From contig CAYZDV010000125.1 of the NCBI GenBank assembly GCA_964477275.1, forward strand, positions 1-5,674: a stretch of 5,674 bases of DNA, given 5' to 3'. Numbering within the stretch: the first letter of the stretch is position 1; each line of letters starts with the position of its first letter. Below the pieces are notes generated by a model that worked only from the letters and a program-made list of their open reading frames with translations, searched no databases and was not told where the DNA came from. Of this stretch, positions 1 through 5,628 are shown in pieces. The position numbers and the translations under genes were made by a program. This DNA is from CAYZDV01 sp964477275. GTDB lineage: Bacteria > Acidobacteriota > Aminicenantia > Aminicenantales > Aminicenantaceae.

Positions 1-29
1 TTTATAACCGAATATCGCCCTGATGTCAA
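1..29 (-). promoter_or_regulatory. Leftward sigma-70 promoter at the window edge
   Basis: On the minus strand a perfect -35 box TTGACA (29 to 24) is followed by a 17-nt spacer and the -10 box TATAAA (6 to 1, five of six consensus bases). Spacing is optimal. It lies downstream of the methyltransferase stop codon and points out of the window, so it most likely starts the next leftward transcription unit. The start site itself would be just beyond base 1. Only the sequence match supports it. Confidence 0.6.
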
Positions 30-36
30 GGCAAAG

Positions 37-58
37 AAAAGATGTGTAAGGATCTTTT
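37..58 (-). terminator. Weak A/T-rich hairpin, possible terminator
   Basis: AAAAGAT at 37-43 and ATCTTTT at 52-58 form a perfect 7-bp inverted repeat around an 8-nt loop. On the minus strand the right arm runs on into a T-rich stretch, and on the plus strand the T run at 55-62 follows directly. It sits 40 nt past the methyltransferase stop and before the next promoter, where a terminator is expected. The stem has only one G-C pair, so it would be weak; Rho-dependent termination is an equally good explanation. Confidence 0.3.
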
Positions 59-98
59 TTTCCGTGATGAAGACCTCTCTCAGGAGGATTAAAGAGAG

Positions 99-797
99 TC
101 AGGTGAGCTTTCTGTAGTAGAATTCGCTCTTGCGAAAACCAGCCCCTTCGATGAGCCTGTCCCACTCGTCCTGAGAGAGCTCCTGCTTCCGGAAGGGATC
201 AAGTCCCGAGATTTCTCTTCGGTCGTACCATTTCAGTAACTGTTTCCTGGTCAGCTCGATGACCATGATGCCGATTTTTGTCATCTGATGGAAAACCCGC
301 AGGGTATGGATGATTTCTGAGAGTGTCAGGTAGACAAAAACGCCGTTGACATGAATGAGGTCGTATTGCCGGACAGGCTGGAGATCCTGAACCCTCATCC
401 TCTTCAGGTAAGGCCGGATTTCGCGTTCTGCGCGGACCAGAGCATACTCGCTGACATCGATGCCATGGCTTTCGATTCCCAGCCTTCTCAGAGCCTTGAC
501 CAGGAATCCTTTGGCGCAGCCCACATCCAGCGCCGTCCTCACGCCGGGAATGGAGGCAATGACCCGGGCTTCCTCATCGAAGTCGCGTTTTCCTTCGGCG
601 GGGCTGCCCATCTCGAAATAGCCGCGAAAGCCTGTCAGGGCGGTCGGGTCATCGAAGTAGTGATAATCAAAATCCATGTAGTCTTTTTCTACCCTGGAGG
701 ACATTTGCTGCTTGAAGGGGTGTTCGACGAGGTTGATCTCGTTGATGGACAACCTGTCAATGGTTCCTTTTTGTGCCGGCAGCGGATCGGGAGACAT
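99..797 (-). CDS. Class I SAM-dependent methyltransferase, substrate unknown
   Basis: A 232-residue cytoplasmic protein with the Rossmann-fold methyltransferase pattern of the Methyltransf_11/23/25 group. The SAM-binding glycine loop is at residues 90-99 (LDVGCAKGFL). The acidic end of strand 2 is at 112-115 (GIDV, D114). The motif IV region is near 145-160 (YDLIHVNGVFVYL). A YFDDPTALTGFRGYF stretch at 47-61 precedes the core. The C-terminal part (SQDEWDRLIEGAGF, 208-221) resembles the last helix-strand of small-molecule methyltransferases. Nothing identifies the acceptor. The start is uncertain: the ATG at 797 has no clear Shine-Dalgarno sequence and lies only about 10 nt from the predicted transcription start, while in-frame Met32 (704) and Met41 also lack a good site and would still keep the whole core. 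It is separated from the upstream gene by 137 nt with its own candidate promoter, so it is probably monocistronic. Confidence 0.9.
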   Translation of the reverse strand: MSPDPLPAQKGTIDRLSINEINLVEHPFKQQMSSRVEKDYMDFDYHYFDDPTALTGFRGYFEMGSPAEGKRDFDEEARVIASIPGVRTALDVGCAKGFLVKALRRLGIESHGIDVSEYALVRAEREIRPYLKRMRVQDLQPVRQYDLIHVNGVFVYLTLSEIIHTLRVFHQMTKIGIMVIELTRKQLLKWYDRREISGLDPFRKQELSQDEWDRLIEGAGFRKSEFYYRKLT

Positions 798-813
798 CGC
801 CGTTTATCAAATA

Positions 814-842
814 CATTTAGCACGAAAAGGAAAAACAGTCAA
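814..842 (-). promoter_or_regulatory. Candidate promoter of the methyltransferase gene
   Basis: Minus-strand -35 box TTGACT (842 to 837, five of six) is followed by a 17-nt spacer and -10 box TAAATG (819 to 814, three of six). The spacer ends in TGC, giving the TGn element of an extended -10 promoter, which can offset the poor -10 box. The predicted start near 807 would leave a leader of about 10 nt before the ATG at 797. That is very short, so either translation is nearly leaderless or it starts at a later Met. Confidence 0.4.
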
Positions 843-849
843 TTTGACT
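837..849. repeat. Perfect 13-bp palindrome AGTCAA-T-TTGACT
   Basis: Six-base arms mirror each other exactly around one central T. The left arm is the -35 box of the leftward methyltransferase promoter, so a dimeric regulator bound here would compete with RNA polymerase. The symmetry also creates a TTGACT box on the plus strand, but no good -10 box follows it. Its role as an operator is inference from symmetry and position. Confidence 0.4.
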
Positions 850-882
850 CTTTTTTAATGCAAACGCGATACCAGAATAAAC

Positions 883-904
883 TTCTCCATTGGCCGGCGG
901 AGAA
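883..904 (-). terminator. Weak hairpin after the PlsY/SEC59-like gene
   Basis: TTCTCC (883-888) and GGAGAA (899-904) form a 6-bp stem with a 10-nt GC-rich loop, about 30 nt past the stop codon at 935. On the minus strand it is followed by GTTTATTCT, which is only moderately T-rich. It is placed where the three-gene unit should end, but it is a poor match to a textbook intrinsic terminator. Confidence 0.25.
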
Positions 905-934
905 AATGGCAATGTCATGAAGGCCTGACTCCGC

Positions 935-1387
935 TCAAACCGCCCTGACCAGGTGCATGACTGAAGCGGATATCAGGCCGACGGTGAAGTTATCGTCGAT
1001 GCCGACGTGCAGGACCTCGACCACAGCCGCAGCGGCTGATCCGGCCAGAATCATGACAAAGGAGACCTCCAGGAAATAAGCGGCCAGGAAGCCCACAAGA
1101 AGACAGGCCGTAAAATACGCCAGAAATCCGCTCAGGGTTTTACCGAATATTCTCGTCCGGCCGTAAAGGATTCCGAAATATTTGGCTGCCAGATCGCCGA
1201 AGATGAGAAACAGGATGGCGACGATGGCCGGCCCCGGGCCCAGAACGCGATAGACATTCCGCGTGCCGGCATTCCCGCTGCCTTCTTTACGGATATCAAC
1301 CCCTTTCAGAATCTTTCCCAGAAAATAGGCCGGGGAGATTGAGCCGAGGAGGTAGCCGGTGAGGATGGCAAAAATTCCAGGAATCAT
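935..1387 (-). CDS. Hybrid membrane protein: PlsY-like N-terminus, SEC59/DGK1-like lipid kinase C-terminus
   Basis: A 150-residue hydrophobic protein with about five predicted membrane segments (near 5-24, 52-70, 87-106, 108-126, 134-148). Residues 1-58 match the start of PlsY, which acylates glycerol-3-phosphate from acyl-phosphate: GYLLGSISPAYFLGK at 11-25, then motif 1 GSGNAGTRNVYRVLG at 36-50 with its Ser37 and Arg47. From about residue 62 it instead follows the dolichol/phytol/diacylglycerol kinase family (CTP-dependent): GDLAAKYFG (64-72), GKTLSGFLAYF (82-92), E124, and IDDNFTV (130-136). PlsY motifs 2 (GHxFPxFxxFKGGKG) and 3 are absent, and so is the N-terminal half of the kinase family. 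PlsY is normally about 200 residues, as are bacterial SEC59-type proteins. The frame is open throughout, with no sign of a frameshift. The ATG at 1387 follows AAGGG at very short spacing, and no other in-frame start fits. The gene is 13 nt downstream of the radical SAM gene. Automatic annotation would probably call it PlsY, but acyltransferase activity is doubtful. Confidence 0.85.
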   Translation of the reverse strand: MIPGIFAILTGYLLGSISPAYFLGKILKGVDIRKEGSGNAGTRNVYRVLGPGPAIVAILFLIFGDLAAKYFGILYGRTRIFGKTLSGFLAYFTACLLVGFLAAYFLEVSFVMILAGSAAAAVVEVLHVGIDDNFTVGLISASVMHLVRAV

Positions 1388-1400
1388 TTCCCTTTTTGAT

Positions 1401-2852
1401 TCAAAGAGGGGACAGGCCCCTTTTTCGCTTCACCTTTGAGGCCCTGGCTTTCTCCATTTTTTGAAGCTTCCGGTTCAATGATGCGCGCAGTGCCCGGAAA
1501 GGAAGAGCGGCGATATCCCATCTGGAAGCCAGCCCCACTCGAGCTGCCTTTCTCAAGGCTCTGGCCATCCGTCCCGGAGTATAGAACTCGCGCCTTATCC
1601 TCCTGCCGATGCGAACCAGATCGTCCATGCTGTAGCGATCGGAATAGACGAACCCCCTCGGGTTCGTATAGTATCCCGGTGTTTCCGCCACAATATCTTT
1701 TATCGCCGTGAACCGGAGTGCACGGAGCTTCATGTAGGAGATGGAGTCCAGTCCCAGTTCAGCCGCAAACCGGGGAATCTCCAGCATTTCGTCCTCTGTC
1801 TCGCCGATGTTTCCGATGATGAAGTAGCCATGGTAATACATGTCGTATTTTCGGAGGATGTTAAAGTACTCCCTGAGGCGGGCCGTCGTGTATCCCTTAT
1901 CGAGCGCCTTGAGTATCCAGTCCCGGGCAGACTCGACGCCCAGAAGGAGCGCCTTGAAGCCTGCAGCCTCGAGCTTCTCCAGGAGCGCCGGGTTTCGGGC
2001 AATGTCCACCCTCGCCTGAGTCAGGAGACGTTTCTTGACACCACTGTCGACCAGGAGGTCGCACAGCCTCTCGATTCTCTTCTGGTTGACGAAGATGTTG
2101 TCATCGACAAAGAATACGATGTCCGCCTCGAGCGACTTCACCTCCTGGAAGACGCTCTCAGCGGAGCGCTCCTCGTAGTCGCGTTTTTTCCCGAGTGGAT
2201 TCCGGTTGAACGAACAGAACTTGCAGTCAAAAGGGCAGCCCCTCGACGTGAGCACCGTGTCCAGGGTTCCGCCGAGGAATTTCACGCCGTACCTTCTGAT
2301 CTCATACCGGACGCGGCGAAGAGACCTGTCGCGGCCGGGAAGAAGCTCCATGGGTCCCACTGTGCGGTTCTCGTTGTGGACGATGGTGCCCTTCACGCGG
2401 CGGCTCAGGCCAGGGATTTTCTCCGCCGGTTTTCCCGAGGTAAGATCGATCACGATTTCCTCGCCGTCCCCGCGGGCCACGCAGTCGACATTCGGACAGC
2501 GGTTCATGATCTCCTCGACCCGGGCACTCGCCTCCTGGCCTCCAACGACCGTGTAAATCCCGGTTGGAAGGCGGGAGACGAGACCGAGCGCCTCATCGAA
2601 CCTGAACTCCCAGTTCACACTCACGGCGAGGAGGTCGACGTTTTCCCTGTGAATGAATTCATGGAGCTTTGTTTCCGTGTGGAAATCCCTGTCATGGCGA
2701 AGGTCAGCGATTGTCACCCGCGGGATGCACGTGGCGAGCGCAGAAGCAATGCACTCAAGACCGGTCGGCGGGAAGAATCCCATGGCCGCACTGCTTTCCT
2801 CATAATAAGGGTTGATACAGAGCGCGTGACTGAAGACAGTCTTTCCTGTCAT
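1401..2852 (-). CDS. B12-binding-type radical SAM enzyme, function unknown
   Basis: A 483-residue protein with the two-domain layout of cobalamin-dependent radical SAM enzymes (BchE/HpnP-like class B group). Residues 10-150 look like the B12-binding Rossmann domain: NPYYE near 14, PPTGLECIASAL (28-39), VGGQEAS (103-109), ARGDGEE (126-132) and a PGLSRR strand (147-152). The DxHxxG cobalamin-ligand motif is not visible, as is common in this class, so B12 binding is inferred. The radical SAM core has the [4Fe-4S] motif CPFDCKFC, with Cys206, Cys210 and Cys213, followed by FFVDDNIF (247-254) and GVES (305-308). The tail (455-483) is rich in Lys and Arg, which may favour contact with a membrane or nucleic acid. 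Family members methylate or rearrange unactivated carbons in lipids, pigments and antibiotics; the substrate here is unknown. The ATG at 2852 directly abuts the TGA of the HAD gene, with GGAAGGAAA as its ribosome-binding site, so translation is probably coupled. Confidence 0.92.
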   Translation of the reverse strand: MTGKTVFSHALCINPYYEESSAAMGFFPPTGLECIASALATCIPRVTIADLRHDRDFHTETKLHEFIHRENVDLLAVSVNWEFRFDEALGLVSRLPTGIYTVVGGQEASARVEEIMNRCPNVDCVARGDGEEIVIDLTSGKPAEKIPGLSRRVKGTIVHNENRTVGPMELLPGRDRSLRRVRYEIRRYGVKFLGGTLDTVLTSRGCPFDCKFCSFNRNPLGKKRDYEERSAESVFQEVKSLEADIVFFVDDNIFVNQKRIERLCDLLVDSGVKKRLLTQARVDIARNPALLEKLEAAGFKALLLGVESARDWILKALDKGYTTARLREYFNILRKYDMYYHGYFIIGNIGETEDEMLEIPRFAAELGLDSISYMKLRALRFTAIKDIVAETPGYYTNPRGFVYSDRYSMDDLVRIGRRIRREFYTPGRMARALRKAARVGLASRWDIAALPFRALRASLNRKLQKMEKARASKVKRKRGLSPL

Positions 2853-3509
2853 TCAGGGTTTCCTTCCGAGCAAAGTCTGAATGTGCTTTTCTGCCTGGAA
2901 AAGGTCAGCCGCAACAAAGTCAGCGAAGCTGAAGTCCTGGCCGCGGGTGTATTCTGAAGGAACGGCGATCACATAGCTGCCCGCTCTTTTTCCGGCCAAT
3001 GCGCCGTTGGAAGAATCCTCGAGCACCACACATTCCTGAGGCTTGAGGCCGAGCTTTTCACAGGCTGCAAGATAAATTTCCGGGTCCGGCTTGCCCTTCT
3101 GGATTCCGTCTGAAGTCTGCAGAGCCGAGAATTTTTCGCGGATGTTCAGCCGGTCCAGGGCAATATCCAGAAATTCTTCCTGCGCGGCCGTGCACACGGC
3201 GAGTTTCAACCGTCCGTAAAAGGCATCCAGGATATGATGGAGTCCTGGCATGGCCATGAGCTCTGTTTTCATCTTTTCGTGCATGATCCGGGTCCTTGTC
3301 TCCAGGACCTCTTCCGGATTGAGAGGCAGTTTGAGCTCCTCGACGAACAGCTTCATGCTCTCGATCGGCTTTCGGCCCATCATCCTGCCCAGAGTCTCAT
3401 TGCTGACATTTTTCTGAAATTTCCTGGCAATCTCCCTTTCTGTCTGAAAATAGAGGCGTTCGCTGTCAATCATCAACCCGTCCATGTCAAAGATGAGGGC
3501 CTTGAACAT
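2853..3509 (-). CDS. HAD-superfamily phosphatase, beta-phosphoglucomutase-like
   Basis: A 218-residue soluble protein with all four HAD motifs. Motif I is DMDGLMIDSE with nucleophile Asp8 and acid/base Asp10. Motif II is Thr107 in AVCTAA. Motif III is Lys140 in GKPDPEIY. Motif IV is LEDSSNGA with Glu164 and Asp165 for Mg2+. The helical insert between about 15 and 85 is the C1 cap typical of the beta-phosphoglucomutase/phosphoglycolate phosphatase subfamily, which acts on small phosphorylated metabolites. Nothing visible fixes the substrate. The start is set at the ATG at 3509. A further in-frame ATG at 3530 would add seven residues, but those codons contain a perfect Shine-Dalgarno sequence for the internal ATG, and the family normally begins directly with this strand (FKALIFDMDG). 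It is the first gene of the unit and ends immediately before the radical SAM ATG. Confidence 0.95.
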   Translation of the reverse strand: MFKALIFDMDGLMIDSERLYFQTEREIARKFQKNVSNETLGRMMGRKPIESMKLFVEELKLPLNPEEVLETRTRIMHEKMKTELMAMPGLHHILDAFYGRLKLAVCTAAQEEFLDIALDRLNIREKFSALQTSDGIQKGKPDPEIYLAACEKLGLKPQECVVLEDSSNGALAGKRAGSYVIAVPSEYTRGQDFSFADFVAADLFQAEKHIQTLLGRKP

Positions 3510-3514
3510 CCCGA

Positions 3515-3523
3515 ACCTCCTTA
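3515..3523 (-). promoter_or_regulatory. Perfect 9-nt Shine-Dalgarno site that fixes the HAD start
   Basis: Read on the minus strand, TAAGGAGGT matches all nine bases of the usual 16S rRNA 3' end (ACCTCCTTA). The AAGGAGG core ends 6 nt before the ATG at 3509, which is good spacing. It lies inside the reading frame if the earlier ATG at 3530 is chosen, so it argues strongly for the shorter protein. Confidence 0.85.
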
Positions 3524-3535
3524 GGGGCATCGCGT

Positions 3536-3553
3536 CATTTTTCTCAAAAAATG
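3536..3553 (-). repeat. A/T-rich inverted repeat in the HAD leader
   Basis: CATTTTT (3536-3542) and AAAAATG (3547-3553) are perfect 7-base arms around a 4-nt loop. The repeat lies between the candidate promoter and the ribosome-binding site, near the predicted start of the transcript. It could be a small operator or a weak leader hairpin; it could also be chance in an A/T-rich gap. Confidence 0.3.
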
Positions 3554-3562
3554 CGGTCTGCT

Positions 3563-3590
3563 ATTATGGTCTTCTCAAAGATTTTTTGAA
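3563..3590 (-). promoter_or_regulatory. Candidate promoter of the HAD/radical SAM/membrane protein unit
   Basis: On the minus strand -35 box TTCAAA (3590 to 3585, four of six) is followed by a 16-nt spacer and -10 box CATAAT (3568 to 3563, five of six). The transcript would start near 3556 and have a leader of about 47 nt. It lies in the 152-nt gap after the racemase, where a new transcription unit is plausible. Confidence 0.4.
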
Positions 3591-3649
3591 GCTGCAGGAG
3601 AATTTCCATTTGACGGAGCCGCGGATTTTCCTTCAGGCTTCAAGCACCG

Positions 3650-3670
3650 GGCCGCCTCCGCTCAGCGGCC
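3650..3670 (-). terminator. GC-rich hairpin overlapping the racemase stop codon
   Basis: GGCCGC (3650-3655) and GCGGCC (3665-3670) form a perfect 6-bp GC stem with a 9-nt loop that contains the racemase stop codon. A smaller CCGC/GCGG hairpin (3658-3668) competes with it. No T tract follows on the minus strand, so it is not a classical intrinsic terminator; it may pause transcription or protect the 3' end. Confidence 0.25.
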
Positions 3671-4378
3671 TCTCGGTTCGTACCCTGCCTTCAGGATGCT
3701 GACCTCGGCCAGAATCTCGAGAGGCTCGATTAGCGGCACATCGATATCCTCAGGCCTCAGGACAAGCGCAACTTCCGTGCAGCCGGCGATGATCGTCTCG
3801 GCGCCCCGGCGCACGAGAGCCCTCGCCACATCGACGATGATGTCCCGGCTGCGGCCCGCCGCATACCCGGCTTTGATCCCCTCCTTGCCGAAAATCGCCT
3901 CCATCACAAGCTCCTGCTCATCATCTACGGCCGCGACAATCTCCACTCCCTCTTTTCCGAAAGCCTCATGGAAGAGCCCTGCCGTCAGCGTGCCGGTGCT
4001 TGCGATCAGGCCTACCTTCTTCATTCCCGGCATCTTTCCCACCGCGTGGACCACGGTCTCCTCCACCAGGTTAAGGAAATTCACCTTGACCTCTCCCAGA
4101 ATCCGGTCGTAGTAATAATGGGCCGTAACGCAGGGCATCACGATGAAATCCGCTCCTGCCTCATTGAGCACCCGCACGCCCTCCAGAAGATGGGGCAGGG
4201 CACTCGGCCCTGCCCCCAGGATGGCGTCTGTGCGCTGGGGAACCTGAGGATTGCTGTAGATGATGACCGGGATGTGCTCCTGGTCCTTCTCGGCTTTTGT
4301 CTTCCTGATGACGAGTTCGAAGAAATAGGCCGTGGCTTCAGGCCCCATCCCTCCCAGGATGCCGATTGTCTTTTTCAT
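3662..4378 (-). CDS. Aspartate/glutamate-family amino-acid racemase
   Basis: A 238-residue cytoplasmic protein of the PLP-independent Asp/Glu racemase family, which uses two cysteines to swap the alpha proton of an amino acid. It begins with the family signature GILGGMGPEATAYF (6-19), has SNPQVPQRT at 42-50, and carries both catalytic cysteines: Cys83 in MPCVTAHYY and Cys200 in GCTEVAL. Length is normal for the family. Unusually, the residue after Cys83 is Val where the family normally has Asn (PCNTAH), which may change substrate range. The start at 4378 is chosen because the protein opens with the expected first strand; upstream in-frame codons only read through the preceding gene in another frame. 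The ATG overlaps the TGA of the aminopeptidase gene (ATGA), implying translational coupling. Preferred substrate (Asp, Glu or another amino acid) cannot be read from the sequence. Confidence 0.93.
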   Translation of the reverse strand: MKKTIGILGGMGPEATAYFFELVIRKTKAEKDQEHIPVIIYSNPQVPQRTDAILGAGPSALPHLLEGVRVLNEAGADFIVMPCVTAHYYYDRILGEVKVNFLNLVEETVVHAVGKMPGMKKVGLIASTGTLTAGLFHEAFGKEGVEIVAAVDDEQELVMEAIFGKEGIKAGYAAGRSRDIIVDVARALVRRGAETIIAGCTEVALVLRPEDIDVPLIEPLEILAEVSILKAGYEPRGR

Positions 4379-5511
4379 CTCTTTGGCCTCTCTTCCATGA
4401 TTTTCCGCAGCCTGTCCAGGGGAAGGGCCTCGACCCTGTGGCCGTCCCTCCCCTCCATCGCCTCTGCTTTGAACATGGAGTTGAGGATGGCTTCCTCGCA
4501 GGCTTCGACCGCGGCCAGGAAAAGCGGAGACATCCGGTCGTTCCTCAGGACTTCCATCTTCCGGGTGGCCGACAGAGAGCGCGGGGGCACTCTCAGCTCC
4601 TCGGCCGTGGAGAAGGCGATGGCGTAGTCGCCGCTCCCGTTCGAGAAATACCCTCCGGTGCGGACAATCCCCAGCAGCGCCCGCTTGGCCAGCCGCTTCA
4701 GGTTCCGGCTGTCGAGAGGCGCATCGGTGGCCACCACCACCATGCACGAGCCCCCGGGCATCTCCTCTGCGCCGAACTGCCCGCTGTCCTCCTTCAGGCT
4801 GCCGCCGAGCGGCAGCCCGCCAATCTGGAGCACTCCTCCGTGGTTTGTCTGGACGAGAACGCCCACCGTGTAGCCTCCCCTCTCTTCGGGAAGCACCCGC
4901 GATGAGGTCCCGATCCCGCCCTTGAACCGGAAGCAGATGGTTCCTGTCCCCGCGCCCACCGAGCCTTCATCCACCGGCCCGGACCGGGCTTTCTTTAGGG
5001 CCTCGAGCACATGCTCCTTCCTCACGTGCCTTCCCCGGATGTCGTTGAGCCAGCCGTCGTTTGTCTCGCCGACCAGCGCGTTCACCGAGCTCACCCTCTC
5101 GTTCCCCGGAAGGGAAAGCGTGTAATCAATCACCGCATCGGCCGCAGCGGGAACGCTCAGGGTGTTGGTCAGGATGATCGGCGTCTCCAGGTTCCCCAGC
5201 TCCTCAACCTGGGTCGAGCCCGCGAGCTTCCCGTATCCGTTGCCCACATAGACCGCGGCCGGCACCTTCTCCTGATAGATATTTCCGCCGTGAGGAAGAA
5301 CGGCGGTCACGCCCGTCCGGATACTGTTTCCCCGGATGAGGGTCACGTGCCCCACCCTCACGCCCGGGACATCGGTGATGGCGTTCCATTTTCCCGTGTT
5401 CAGAATTCCGGTCGTGATCCCGAACTCCCTCATCCTGGGCCTTTCTTCTGAGGGAAGAAGACACAGGCCTGAGACAGTAAGGATGGTTATGAGAAAAGCC
5501 GTTCTCTTCAT
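4375..5511 (-). CDS. P1/S58-family self-processing aminopeptidase (DmpA/BapA-like), probably exported
   Basis: A 378-residue member of the Ntn-like P1 family (L-aminopeptidase/D-esterase DmpA, beta-aminopeptidase BapA). These precursors cut themselves into two chains, exposing a Ser nucleophile. Visible landmarks are ITDVPGVRVGH (45-55), a YVGNGYGKLAG loop (88-98), GAGTGTICFRFKGGIGTSSR (186-205), TVGVLVQTNHG (215-225), and the likely cleavage site Gly254-Ser255 in PGGSCMVVVATDAPL. NGSGD at 291-295 supplies Ser293 and Asp295, the same 38-residue distance from the nucleophile as Ser288/Glu290 in BapA. Residues 1-20 (MKR then a hydrophobic run) form a signal peptide or anchor, with no clear cleavage site, so it probably acts outside the cytoplasm. 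AGGGGAAA lies about 9 nt before the ATG. Substrates may be short peptides with N-terminal L-, D- or beta-amino acids. It is first in a unit with the racemase. Confidence 0.94.
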   Translation of the reverse strand: MKRTAFLITILTVSGLCLLPSEERPRMREFGITTGILNTGKWNAITDVPGVRVGHVTLIRGNSIRTGVTAVLPHGGNIYQEKVPAAVYVGNGYGKLAGSTQVEELGNLETPIILTNTLSVPAAADAVIDYTLSLPGNERVSSVNALVGETNDGWLNDIRGRHVRKEHVLEALKKARSGPVDEGSVGAGTGTICFRFKGGIGTSSRVLPEERGGYTVGVLVQTNHGGVLQIGGLPLGGSLKEDSGQFGAEEMPGGSCMVVVATDAPLDSRNLKRLAKRALLGIVRTGGYFSNGSGDYAIAFSTAEELRVPPRSLSATRKMEVLRNDRMSPLFLAAVEACEEAILNSMFKAEAMEGRDGHRVEALPLDRLRKIMEERPKR

Positions 5512-5543
5512 CCGTCTTTCCCCTTGGCTCTAATGGAATAATG

Positions 5544-5572
5544 ATGGTAGTGAATTCGGGCCGAAAAATCAA
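5544..5572 (-). promoter_or_regulatory. Candidate promoter of the aminopeptidase/racemase unit
   Basis: Minus-strand -35 box TTGATT (5572 to 5567, four of six) is followed by a 17-nt spacer and -10 box TACCAT (5549 to 5544, four of six). The start would be near 5537, giving a leader of about 25 nt that contains the AGGGG ribosome-binding site. It is a modest match but is correctly placed and spaced. Confidence 0.4.
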
Positions 5573-5590
5573 TACTCCCTCAAAACCTCA

Positions 5591-5618
5591 TTGACATTGC
5601 CACGCCGGATAATATAAT
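5591..5618 (+). promoter_or_regulatory. Perfect-consensus rightward promoter at the window edge
   Basis: TTGACA at 5591-5596 and TATAAT at 5613-5618 are both exact consensus hexamers, separated by 16 nt. Transcription would start near 5625 and run rightward out of the window, divergent from the aminopeptidase unit. Downstream, ATG codons at 5632 and 5665 lie in one open frame to the window end, but neither has a convincing Shine-Dalgarno site, so the product (protein or RNA) cannot be named. Confidence 0.65.
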
Positions 5619-5628
5619 TTTGAAAAGC

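Noticed and set aside
844..873. Plus-strand promoter starting at the mirrored TTGACT box
   Set aside because: No acceptable -10 box appears 16-18 nt downstream, and the transcript would only run antisense into the unit to the right.
351..920. Plus-strand open frame of 189 codons opposite the methyltransferase
   Set aside because: It covers the SAM-binding core on the other strand, has no domain signature and no supporting ribosome-binding site.
935..1387. Complete, functional PlsY acyltransferase
   Set aside because: The glycine-rich GGKG motif 2 and motif 3 are missing, and the C-terminal two thirds follow a different family.
1830..2957. Long plus-strand open frame of 375 codons opposite the radical SAM and HAD genes
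   Set aside because: It lies fully antisense to two genes with clear catalytic motifs, its translation has no recognisable domain, and it crosses their junction. It is a by-product of GC-rich codon use.
4379..4747. 123-codon N-terminal extension of the racemase reading frame
   Set aside because: The extension is low-complexity, Gly/Arg/Glu-rich and lies in another frame of the aminopeptidase gene, which has strong family motifs there. The family signature begins at the Met at 4378.
4375..5511. Lipoprotein signal with Cys17 in the aminopeptidase
   Set aside because: The residues before the cysteine are SGL, with Leu at -1, where a lipobox needs Gly, Ala or Ser. A Sec signal or anchor is the safer reading.
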